A DNA stretch of 6,172 nt from Deltaproteobacteria bacterium (GTDB lineage: Bacteria; Myxococcota; Myxococcia; Myxococcales; Myxococcaceae). The stretch's first letter is position 1. Each line of letters opens with the position of its first letter. The notes under the pieces are model-generated. The model had not been told where the DNA came from. It worked only from the letters and a program-made list of their open reading frames with translations, and searched no databases. Below, one piece after another: positions 1-5,631 of this stretch. The stretch is taken from contig VGRA01000169.1 of assembly GCA_016875515.1 (NCBI GenBank), forward strand, positions 1 to 6,172. The letters are read 5' to 3'. The position numbers and the translations under genes are program-made.

Positions 1-1
1 C

Positions 2-343
2 CCACGGGCCATCCACCGTGAGCTGGCCGTGCTCGCAGATGGGCCGGTCGAACTGCGTCACCTGGTAGCCCTTGGGGAGGTCCGGGTAGAAGTAGTTCTT
101 CCGGCTCCACTCGCTCTGGGCGTTCACCGTGCAGCCCAAGGCCAGCCCCGCGCGGACGGCGTACTCCACCACCTTCCCGTTCAGCACCGGCAGCACCCCG
201 GGCATCCCCAGGCACACCGGGCAGGTGTGGGCGTTGGGGGCGGCGCCGAAGGAGGTGGAGCAGCCGCAGAAGATCTTCGTCTGGGTGAGGAGCTGGGCGT
301 GGACCTCGAGGCCCATCACCGGCTGGAAGTCATCCACGGGCAT
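2..343 (-). CDS. gatB: Asp-tRNA(Asn)/Glu-tRNA(Gln) amidotransferase subunit B, N-terminal part
   Basis: GatB is the subunit of the GatCAB amidotransferase that binds the misacylated tRNA. It phosphorylates the Glu or Asp attached to tRNA(Gln) or tRNA(Asn), and the activated ester is then amidated with ammonia from GatA. Only the first 114 codons lie in the window; the family is usually about 475-480 residues, and the rest lies beyond the left edge. Seen in the translation: the opening GLEVHAQL block (residues 11-18), the zinc-site cysteines C26, C28, C41 and C44 (CxC then CPVC), the LGMPG turn (45-49), and the family signature [13 protein letters not shown] near residue 85. The ATG is chosen because it begins just before the conserved block and has a GGAGG Shine-Dalgarno (354-358, minus strand) 10 nt upstream, inside the end of gatA. 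It lies 5 nt after the gatA stop, so translation is probably coupled. No defects are visible in the part present. Confidence 0.96.
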   Translation of the reverse strand, partial: MPVDDFQPVMGLEVHAQLLTQTKIFCGCSTSFGAAPNAHTCPVCLGMPGVLPVLNGKVVEYAVRAGLALGCTVNAQSEWSRKNYFYPDLPKGYQVTQFDRPICEHGQLTVDGPW

Positions 344-348
344 GGCGG

Positions 349-1809
349 TCAGGCCTCCAGGGGCGGCGCGGCGCGGCTGAAGTCATGGGCGCGCTCGTAG
401 GCGCGCGCGGCGGCGAGCAGCCCGGCCTCGTCCCACCACCTGCCCACCAGCTGCATCCCGACCGGCAGCCTGGCGCGGGTGAAGCCACACGGCAGGGACA
501 GCCCCGGCAGGCCAGCCAGGTTGCACGGCAGCGTGAAGACGTCCAGCAGGTACGACTGCAGCGGGTCCGTCTGCTGCCCCAGGGGAAAGGCCGGCACCGG
601 GGAGGTGGGGGACAGCACCACGTCCACCTGCCGGAAGGCGGCCTCGAAGTCCCGGCGGATGAGCGTCCGCACCTTCTGGGCCTTCAGGTAGTAGGCGTCG
701 TAGTGGCCGGCGGACAGGGCGAAGGTGCCGAGCATGATGCGGCGCTTCACCTCGGGGCCGAACCCCTCGCTGCGCGAACGTGCATACAGTTCCCGGAGCC
801 CCTTCACGTCCCGGGCGCGGTGGCCGAAGCGCACCCCGTCGAAGCGGGCGAGGTTGCTGGAGGCCTCCGCGGTGGCCAGCAGGTAGTACGTGGCGAGCGC
901 GTACTTGGTGTGCGGGAGGGACACCTCCACCAGCGTGGCCCCCAGCTGCTCGTAGGCTCGGAGGGCGCCGCGCACGGCGGCTTCCACCTCCGGGTCCATC
1001 CCCGGGCCGAAGTACTCGGCCGGCACGCCCACGCGGAGCCCCGCGGCGCCGCGCTCGAGCGCCGCGGTGTAGTCCGGCACGGCCAGGTCCGCGGCCGTTG
1101 CGTCCTGCGCGTCCGGTCCGGCAAGGGCCTGCAGCAGCAGCGCGCAGTCGGTGACGGTGCGGGCCATGGGCCCCACCTGGTCCAGCGACGAGGCGTAGGC
1201 CACCAGCCCGAAGCGGCTGACGCGCCCCCACGTGGGCTTGAGCCCCACGGTACCGGTGAGCGCGGCGGGCTGGCGGATGCTGCCGCCGGTGTCCGAGCCG
1301 AGCGCGCCGAAGCACAGCCGCGCCGCCACCGCCGCCGCGGAGCCGCCGGAGCTGCCGCCGGGGGTGCGGGTGGTGTCCCACGGGTTGCGCGCGGGGCCGT
1401 ACGCGGAGGACTCGTTGGACGAGCCCATGGCGAACTCGTCCAGGTTCAGCTTGCCGAGCAGCACCGCGCCCGCCTCGCGCAGCTTGCGGACCGCCGTGGC
1501 ATCCACGGGGGGGACGAAGCCCTGTAGGATGCGGCTGCCAGCGGTCGTCTCCAGCCCCCCGGTGAGGAGGTTGTCCTTGATGCCGAGCGGGACGCCGTCC
1601 AGCGGCCCGCGTGCCTCGCCCCGGCCCCGCCGCGCGTCCGATTGGGCCGCTGCTTCCAGGGCGCCGGCCGCGTCCACGCGCAGGAACGCGTTGAGCCGGC
1701 CGTTGAGGGCCTCCACGCGCTGCAGCGCCACGCGGGTGAGCTCGGTGGAGGAGGTGGCCCCGGCGCCCAGCTGCCCGGCTGCCTCGGCGAGCGTGAGATC
1801 GAGCACCAT
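349..1809 (-). CDS. gatA: Asp-tRNA(Asn)/Glu-tRNA(Gln) amidotransferase subunit A (amidase)
   Basis: GatA is the glutaminase/amidase subunit of GatCAB. It releases ammonia from glutamine, which is channelled to GatB for transamidation of Glu-tRNA(Gln) or Asp-tRNA(Asn) in the cytoplasm. The protein is 486 residues, full length for the family. The amidase-signature Ser-cisSer-Lys triad is visible: K78 in [10 protein letters not shown]153 in the GGSSGGS glycine/serine loop, and nucleophile S177 in [12 protein letters not shown]. The 24-residue spacing between the two serines matches the family. The C-terminal part has the expected [15 protein letters not shown] and [14 protein letters not shown] blocks (around residues 395-445), followed by PVGMQLVG. 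The ATG at 1809 lies 8 nt after the gatC stop, with a GGAG (1821-1824, minus strand) overlapping the end of gatC. Position between gatC and gatB favours GatA over other amidase-signature enzymes. No truncation or lost catalytic residue is seen. Confidence 0.97.
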   Translation of the reverse strand: MVLDLTLAEAAGQLGAGATSSTELTRVALQRVEALNGRLNAFLRVDAAGALEAAAQSDARRGRGEARGPLDGVPLGIKDNLLTGGLETTAGSRILQGFVPPVDATAVRKLREAGAVLLGKLNLDEFAMGSSNESSAYGPARNPWDTTRTPGGSSGGSAAAVAARLCFGALGSDTGGSIRQPAALTGTVGLKPTWGRVSRFGLVAYASSLDQVGPMARTVTDCALLLQALAGPDAQDATAADLAVPDYTAALERGAAGLRVGVPAEYFGPGMDPEVEAAVRGALRAYEQLGATLVEVSLPHTKYALATYYLLATAEASSNLARFDGVRFGHRARDVKGLRELYARSRSEGFGPEVKRRIMLGTFALSAGHYDAYYLKAQKVRTLIRRDFEAAFRQVDVVLSPTSPVPAFPLGQQTDPLQSYLLDVFTLPCNLAGLPGLSLPCGFTRARLPVGMQLVGRWWDEAGLLAAARAYERAHDFSRAAPPLEA

Positions 1810-1817
1810 GGCGCGGG

Positions 1818-2102
1818 CTACTCCAGGATCTTCGGGACGGAGAAGGTGGTGCCCACCTTTGCCGGGGCGTTGCCGAGCACCTGCTCGGGAGACAGCGACG
1901 GGCGCTCCACGTCCGGGCGCAGCGGCGGCACGGGGGCGTCCCCGCGCGTGGGCTGCACGCCGGAGACGTCCACCTCGTCCAGCAGGGAGGCGGCGTCCAG
2001 GACAGCGGACAGTTGGGCGCGGTAGAGCGCCGCCTCGTCGGGAGACAGCTCCAGCCGCGCCAGGGCGGCCACGTGGGCCACCTGCTCGGGGGTCAGCGCC
2101 AC
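1818..2102 (-). CDS. gatC: Asp-tRNA(Asn)/Glu-tRNA(Gln) amidotransferase subunit C
   Basis: GatC is the small subunit that wraps around the GatA-GatB interface and stabilises the amidotransferase; it has no active site. The 94-residue product is normal size. The N-terminal helix [13 protein letters not shown] (about 8-20) is the family hallmark, followed by a second helix with [12 protein letters not shown] (41-52), the LRPD segment (61-64), and the C-terminal NAPAKVG...FSVPKIL (78-93) that ends nearly all GatC proteins. The start is a GTG at 2102; no in-frame ATG or better start exists between it and the upstream gene's stop. The only Shine-Dalgarno-like sequence is a weak G5 run (2112-2116, minus strand), so initiation may depend partly on coupling to the zinc-ribbon gene that ends 16 nt upstream. 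It is the second gene of the leftward operon. Confidence 0.95.
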   Translation of the reverse strand: MALTPEQVAHVAALARLELSPDEAALYRAQLSAVLDAASLLDEVDVSGVQPTRGDAPVPPLRPDVERPSLSPEQVLGNAPAKVGTTFSVPKILE

Positions 2103-2118
2103 GGCCGTGGGCCCCCGG

Positions 2119-2439
2119 CTACTTGCCCTTGAAGAGGTTGAGGATGGCGCCCATCACGGCGCCGCCCTGCTTGCCGCCACCCGCGAGCAGCGCCTCCAGC
2201 TCCCCGGCGTCCAGCCACACGCCCTGGCAGTTGAAGCAGCTGTCCACCTCCACGGTGCCCTTCTTCAGGGTGTGCAGGTTCATCCCGCACTTGGGGCACT
2301 TCATGAAGTGGAGGGCCTTGAGCTCGCGGCGCTGCTTCGCCTCCAATTCCTGCGCCTGCTTGAAGGCGAGCTTGCGCTTCTTCTCTATCTCCTCCGCGGC
2401 GAAGAACTCCTCTTCGTTGCTGGACGTTTTCGGTGCCAT
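2119..2439 (-). CDS. zf-TFIIB-type zinc-ribbon protein
   Basis: A 106-residue protein whose central part matches the zf-TFIIB zinc-ribbon family (Pfam zf-TFIIB style): CPKCG (C48, C51), then VDSCFNCQGVWLDAGELEALL with C68 and C71, the WLD, and the GEL that typifies the family. Four cysteines in two CxxC pairs should bind one zinc. Before it lies a strongly charged helix (about residues 9-42, Glu/Lys/Arg/Gln rich); after it come a Gly-rich linker and a short hydrophobic tail ending in Lys (about 87-106). The family's biochemical role is not established. The similarity to TFIIB is only in the zinc fold, so a transcription role should not be assumed. The ATG at 2439 is the first start giving a sensible protein; the frame stays open far upstream, but over ftsK and the intergenic region. 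No clear Shine-Dalgarno precedes it. It appears to be the first gene of the gatCAB operon. Confidence 0.88.
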   Translation of the reverse strand: MAPKTSSNEEEFFAAEEIEKKRKLAFKQAQELEAKQRRELKALHFMKCPKCGMNLHTLKKGTVEVDSCFNCQGVWLDAGELEALLAGGGKQGGAVMGAILNLFKGK

Positions 2440-2509
2440 GGGGAGAGAGGGTTCCCACGGGGGGTGGGGTCTCCGCAAGGGGCTTGTGGCGGGGAGCCGG
2501 GCAGGAAAA

Positions 2510-2537
2510 TTGACCCCCTTCCCCCCCCTCCTAAGGT
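2510..2537 (+). promoter_or_regulatory. Putative sigma-70-type promoter for ftsK
   Basis: TTGACC at 2510-2515 matches five of six bases of the -35 consensus and sits beside the most AT-rich stretch of the gap. Sixteen bases downstream, TAAGGT (2532-2537) matches the first, second and last positions of the -10 consensus. The spacer is almost all C. The predicted transcription start is around 2543-2545, giving a leader of about 43 nt. The -10 match is only partial, so this is a reasonable candidate and not a firm call. Other promoters for ftsK could lie inside the zinc-ribbon gene. Confidence 0.4.
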
Positions 2538-2547
2538 GCCCCGGGCA
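2537..2547. repeat. Small inverted repeat TGCCC-C-GGGCA
   Basis: Perfect 5-bp arms around a single central C, overlapping the end of the candidate ftsK -10 and the predicted start of transcription. It could be an operator half-site pair. In DNA this GC-rich such palindromes arise easily by chance, so it is recorded only because of its position. Confidence 0.3.
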
Positions 2548-2549
2548 TA

Positions 2550-2566
2550 CGGGCTGCCACAGCCCG
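2550..2566. repeat. Perfect 7-bp inverted repeat (hairpin) in the ftsK leader
   Basis: CGGGCTG (2550-2556) and CAGCCCG (2560-2566) are perfectly complementary around a CCA loop. In RNA this makes a compact GC-rich hairpin that ends 7 nt before the ftsK Shine-Dalgarno sequence. There is no following T-run, so it is not an intrinsic terminator for rightward transcripts. It might influence ftsK mRNA stability or translation, or be a protein binding site; function is inferred from position only. Confidence 0.5.
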
Positions 2567-2573
2567 CTACACC

Positions 2574-2580
2574 GAGGAAG
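2574..2580 (+). promoter_or_regulatory. Ribosome binding site of ftsK
   Basis: GAGGAAG, a good match to the anti-Shine-Dalgarno complement, lies 6 nt before the ATG at 2587. It decides the ftsK start, because the same reading frame is open back to about 2107 over the antisense of the zinc-ribbon gene with no comparable site. Confidence 0.8.
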
Positions 2581-2586
2581 ACACCC

Positions 2587-5500
2587 ATGGCGGCCACCCG
2601 CAAGGCCCGCTCGGCCAGGTCCGTGCTGACGAAGCAGGACATCCAGTCCCGGCGCAAGTCGCTGGGAGAACAGAAGCTGTCGGCCCCGGCCACGGGGCGG
2701 ACGGCCATCACCGGCACCTTCGTGCTGGCGGGGAGCGCGCTGCTGCTCCTGGCCATTGGCACGTTCGACGCGCAGGACCGGGTGGGCCCGGGCTACCGCA
2801 ACGCGGTGGGGATGGTGGGCCACTGGCTGGCGGAGCTGTTCCGCGGCGGGTTCGGCATCACCGCCTACGTGCTGCCGTTCATCGGGCTGTACGCGGCCAT
2901 GGTGATGTTCGTGGGAGACAAGGAGCGGAAGCGCGGGGCGCAGCTGCTGTCCGGTGCGCTGCTCATCCTGTCCACCGGCGTGCTGGCGCACCTGGCGTTC
3001 CGGGGCGAGCCCGGGTGGGTGCACCCGCCGGGAGGCCACGTGGGGCGGCTGCTCGGGGACGGCCTCTCCGCACTGTTCTCCACCGTGGGGACGGTCATCC
3101 TGGTGTCCGCCGTGACGGTGGCGGCGCTCATCGTCGGCACGCAGTACGTCTTCCTGCGCTTCTGCGCCTGGGCCTGGGAGAAGGCGTGCGTCGCTTGGGA
3201 GAAGGGCCTGGCGTGGGCGGCGGCCTTCTACGCAGCGCAGAAGGAGGCGTGGGAGGAGCGGAAGGCGGCGGCGGCGAAGGCGAAGGAGGAGGAGGAGGCG
3301 TTCCTCGCGCAGCTGGAGGAAGACGAGCGGGCGCTGGAGGAGGACGAGGCGGAGCTGGCCGCGGCGGAGGCCGAGGCGGTGGCCGAGGAGGCCATGCGGC
3401 TGGCGCGCGAGGCGGAGGCCCGGCGCAAGGCGGAGGCCCGGGCAGCAAAGGCCGCGGAGAAGGAGCGCAAGGCGCAGGAGAAGGAGGCGAGGAAGGCGGC
3501 GCTGCTGGCCGGCCCTGCCGCGCGCACCGCGGCGCCGGGGGAGGATCCCGCGTGGGTGACGGACCTGGCCGCGCTGGCCGGGCCCGCCGAGGAGAAGCCC
3601 GCGCCCGTGGTGGAGGCGAAGCGGCAGCAGCCCGTGGTGCACGAGCCGCCCGCGCCGCCGCAGCCCACGCCTGTCCCGGCGGTGGAGGTGGCGTCCACGC
3701 CGGCTTCCGCGGTGGCCGCGGACAGCGCGGAGGCCCCCTTGCCTGCCCCCGTCGTGGCCTCGTCCGAGGCGGCCATGGGTCCCCCGGGGGCGCTGCCCGT
3801 CATCGTGGAGCCCAAGGCGCCGCCGCGGCCCACGAAGAAGAAGGAGCAGGAGGCGTTCGAGTTCATCGGGGATCGCAAGGCCTTCAGCCTGCCCCCGCTG
3901 GACCTTCTGTCCGCCAAGCGCCACGAGCGGAGCCCGTTGGACAAGGAGGGCTTCCTCAGCACGGCGGAGAAGCTGCGCGCCAAGTTCGCCGAGTTCGGCA
4001 TCCCGGGCGAGGTGAAGGAGATCCGCCCCGGCCCCGTGGTGACCATGTACGAGTTCCTGCCGGGGGCGGGCATCCGCATCTCGAAAATTGCCAGCCTCGC
4101 CCCGGACATCGCCATGGCCATGGAGGCGAAGGGGGTGCGCATCATCGCCCCCATCCCGGGCAAGAACGTGGTGGGCATCGAGGTGCCCAACCGGGACCGC
4201 GAGACGGTCTACCTGCGGGAGATTGCCGAGCAGGACGCGTTCCAGAAGTCTGCCTCCCGGGTGACGCTGTGCCTGGGCAAGGACATCGAGGGCATGCCGT
4301 ACATCATGGACCTCGCCAAGGCGCCGCACCTGCTGATGGCGGGCACCACCGGCTCGGGCAAGAGCGTGTCGGTGAACGCGATGATCATGTCGCTCCTGAT
4401 GAAGAGTACGCCGGAGGAGGTGCGCTTCATCATGGTGGACCCCAAGCAACTGGAGCTGTCCGTCTACGAGGGCATCCCCCACCTGCTGCTGCCGGTGGTG
4501 ACGGACCCGCGCAAGGCGGCCAACGCGCTGCACTGGGCGGTGGAGGAGATGGAGCGGCGGTACAAGCTGCTCGCCGAGTCGGGGGTGCGCAACATCGTCG
4601 GCTACAACGCCAAGGTGGCCGAGTCGCTCGCGGGGACGGCTGCGGCCGCGGCCCCGGCGAAGGACAGCGGGCGGCGGCGGAAGATGCTCATCGTGGACGT
4701 GCCGCCGGGACAGACGGCGGAGGAGGCGGTGGAGCGCGCGCGCAGGGAGGCGGCGGCAGGTGAGCCGGCCAACGGCGCGGTGGAAGGCGGCGCGGACGAG
4801 GGGATCGACGCGGCCGTGCAGGCGGCCATGGAGGAGCTCCCCCCAACGCCCGAGGAGACCGCGGCGCTGCGCGAGGCGAAGGAGGCGGCCGAGGCGGCTG
4901 CGGCGGAGAAGGACGCGCCGAAGCAGGAGCTCAAGAAGCTCCCCTACATCGTCGTCATCATCGACGAACTGGCGGACCTCATCATGACGGTGGGCAAGGA
5001 GGTGGAGACCTCCATTGCGCGCATCGCGCAGAAGGCGCGCGCGGCGGGCATCCACCTGATGGTGGCCACGCAGCGGCCGTCCACGGACATCGTCACCGGC
5101 GTCATCAAGGCCAACTTCCCCACGCGCATCAGCTTCTCGCTGCGCACGCGCCCCGACTCCACCACCATCCTCGGGACCAACGGGGCGGAGGCGCTGCTGG
5201 GCCAGGGCGACATGCTGGTGCTCCCGCCCACGAGCGCCCACCTGCAGCGCGCCCACGGCGCATTCGTCTCCGAGGAGGAGATCGCCGCGGTGGTGTGCCA
5301 CCTCAAGGCGCAGGGCAAGCCGGTGTACGACGAGAACATCCTCAAGCCGCGCGGCGAGGACCCGGAGCTGGAGGCGGGCGGCGACGAGGACGGCGAGGCG
5401 GACGAGTCCTACGACCAGGCGCTCGCGTGGGTGTGCCAGCGGGACAAGGTGTCCGTGTCGCTCCTGCAGCGGCAGTTCCGCTTCGGCTACAACAAGGCGG

Positions 5501-5619
5501 CCCGCATCATGGAGAAGCTGGAGCGCGAGGGCGTGGTGGGCCCGGCGGACGGCGCCCGGCCGCGGGAGGTGCTGGTGCGCGGCGGGCTGGGGGAGCTTCC
5601 CGGCGCCGGGGCCATGTAG
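2587..5619 (+). CDS. ftsK: FtsK/SpoIIIE family DNA translocase
   Basis: A membrane-anchored, septum-located hexameric ATPase that pumps DNA and helps resolve and segregate chromosome termini at division. The product is 1010 residues, between SpoIIIE (about 790) and E. coli FtsK (about 1330). Domain order: basic N-terminus; four predicted membrane helices (about 41-60, 88-109, 119-138, 163-186); a Glu/Ala/Lys/Arg-rich coiled coil (about 218-306); a Pro/Ala-rich linker (about 335-415); an alpha domain (about 445-575) ending in IAPIPGK...VGIEVPN; a beta motor with Walker A GTTGSGKS (586-593, K592), the MVDPK block (616-620), Walker B IIDELADL (D793, E794) and ATQRPSTDIVTG (827-838); and a gamma winged helix (about 940-1000). 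The odd point is an approximately 105-residue segment (678-782) between the Walker motifs where homologues are much shorter. The ATG has a strong ribosome binding site. The downstream gene starts 12 nt after the stop. Confidence 0.96.
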   Translation: MAATRKARSARSVLTKQDIQSRRKSLGEQKLSAPATGRTAITGTFVLAGSALLLLAIGTFDAQDRVGPGYRNAVGMVGHWLAELFRGGFGITAYVLPFIGLYAAMVMFVGDKERKRGAQLLSGALLILSTGVLAHLAFRGEPGWVHPPGGHVGRLLGDGLSALFSTVGTVILVSAVTVAALIVGTQYVFLRFCAWAWEKACVAWEKGLAWAAAFYAAQKEAWEERKAAAAKAKEEEEAFLAQLEEDERALEEDEAELAAAEAEAVAEEAMRLAREAEARRKAEARAAKAAEKERKAQEKEARKAALLAGPAARTAAPGEDPAWVTDLAALAGPAEEKPAPVVEAKRQQPVVHEPPAPPQPTPVPAVEVASTPASAVAADSAEAPLPAPVVASSEAAMGPPGALPVIVEPKAPPRPTKKKEQEAFEFIGDRKAFSLPPLDLLSAKRHERSPLDKEGFLSTAEKLRAKFAEFGIPGEVKEIRPGPVVTMYEFLPGAGIRISKIASLAPDIAMAMEAKGVRIIAPIPGKNVVGIEVPNRDRETVYLREIAEQDAFQKSASRVTLCLGKDIEGMPYIMDLAKAPHLLMAGTTGSGKSVSVNAMIMSLLMKSTPEEVRFIMVDPKQLELSVYEGIPHLLLPVVTDPRKAANALHWAVEEMERRYKLLAESGVRNIVGYNAKVAESLAGTAAAAAPAKDSGRRRKMLIVDVPPGQTAEEAVERARREAAAGEPANGAVEGGADEGIDAAVQAAMEELPPTPEETAALREAKEAAEAAAAEKDAPKQELKKLPYIVVIIDELADLIMTVGKEVETSIARIAQKARAAGIHLMVATQRPSTDIVTGVIKANFPTRISFSLRTRPDSTTILGTNGAEALLGQGDMLVLPPTSAHLQRAHGAFVSEEEIAAVVCHLKAQGKPVYDENILKPRGEDPELEAGGDEDGEADESYDQALAWVCQRDKVSVSLLQRQFRFGYNKAARIMEKLEREGVVGPADGARPREVLVRGGLGELPGAGAM
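3238..3504 (+). other. FtsK linker: charged coiled-coil region
   Basis: Codons 218-306 of ftsK encode an almost uninterrupted Glu/Ala/Lys/Arg run with no proline or glycine, expected to form a long helix or coiled coil directly after the fourth membrane segment. The first part is acidic (EEEE, EEDE, EEDEAE blocks, about 233-256) and the last part mixed to basic (about 271-306). The coding DNA is correspondingly repetitive in GCG, GAG and AAG codons. FtsK linkers are known to vary greatly in length and sequence between species. Confidence 0.75.
4618..4932 (+). other. Large insertion in the FtsK motor domain between Walker A and Walker B
   Basis: Codons 678-782 separate the conserved NIVGYNAKV block (669-677) from KKLPYIVVIIDELADL (783-798). 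In SpoIIIE about 15 and in E. coli FtsK about 30 residues fill this place (from memory of those sequences). The segment has an Ala-rich start (684-691), a basic patch GRRRK (695-699), a hydrophobic strand-like MLIVDVPPG (700-708), and three likely Ala/Glu-rich helices (about 711-724, 738-750, 755-776). The reading frame is intact and codon bias matches the flanks, so it looks like a real, maintained protein segment and not a frameshift or recent insertion element. Confidence 0.7.
5404..5586 (+). other. FtsK gamma (DNA-orienting) winged-helix domain
   Basis: Codons about 940-1000 form the C-terminal gamma domain that in E. coli reads KOPS sequences and activates XerD. The core is SVSLLQRQFRFGYNKAARIM followed by EKLEREGVVGP and PREVLV. 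Residues N969, R973 and E976 of the recognition helix line up with the E. coli KOPS-contacting N1296, R1300 and E1303 (recalled from the literature). The usual Arg after GYN is a conservative Lys (K970). An acidic hinge (about 922-940, GEDPELEAGGDEDGEADE) joins it to the motor. Confidence 0.85.
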
Positions 5620-5623
5620 GCTG

Positions 5624-5631
5624 CCCCCCCC
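5624..5631 (+). repeat. C8 homopolymer directly before the start codon at 5632
   Basis: Eight consecutive C bases fill most of the 12-nt gap after the ftsK stop and abut the ATG of the next gene. It replaces any Shine-Dalgarno at the proper distance, so the downstream gene is probably translated by coupling to ftsK termination or by an SD-independent route. Confidence 0.6.

Larger units (their letters stand above)
2440..2586. promoter_or_regulatory. Divergent intergenic region between the zinc-ribbon/gatCAB operon and ftsK
   Basis: This 147-bp gap separates two divergently transcribed units and must hold the promoters of both unless they are read from internal sites. For the rightward direction a promoter candidate, two inverted repeats and a ribosome binding site can be pointed to. 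For the leftward direction I found no convincing -35/-10 pair and no clear Shine-Dalgarno. The DNA just upstream of the leftward ATG is pyrimidine-rich on the coding strand (CCCTCTCTCCCC). The region contains several C/G homopolymer runs, including C5 (2514-2518) and C8 (2521-2528), and the most AT-rich stretch in the gap (AAAATTGA, 2506-2513). Confidence 0.7.

Noticed and set aside
385..1527. Long plus-strand open frames opposite gatA (also 1232-2629)
   Set aside because: Low-complexity, Arg/Gly/Pro/Ala-rich translations antisense to a well-supported amidase gene; no recognisable domain.
2550..2566. Hairpin considered as an intrinsic terminator
   Set aside because: No T-run follows on either strand, and it lies upstream of both divergent genes, so nothing needs terminating there.
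2107..2586. Upstream extension of the ftsK frame by 160 codons
   Set aside because: It would be antisense to the zinc-ribbon gene, has no FtsK similarity, and lacks a ribosome site. The ATG at 2587 has GAGGAAG at the right distance and starts a normal N-terminus.
3015..4763. A second plus-strand frame of 582 codons overlapping ftsK, and a 320-codon antisense frame at 3228-4190
   Set aside because: Gly/Ala/Arg-rich or Ser/Ala-rich shadow translations of the ftsK coding sequence with no family features; ftsK itself is continuous and canonical.
4618..4932. FtsK insertion considered as an inserted mobile element, intein or frameshift
   Set aside because: The frame and codon bias continue smoothly, no intein end motifs or terminal repeats are seen, and the flanking motor motifs are intact.
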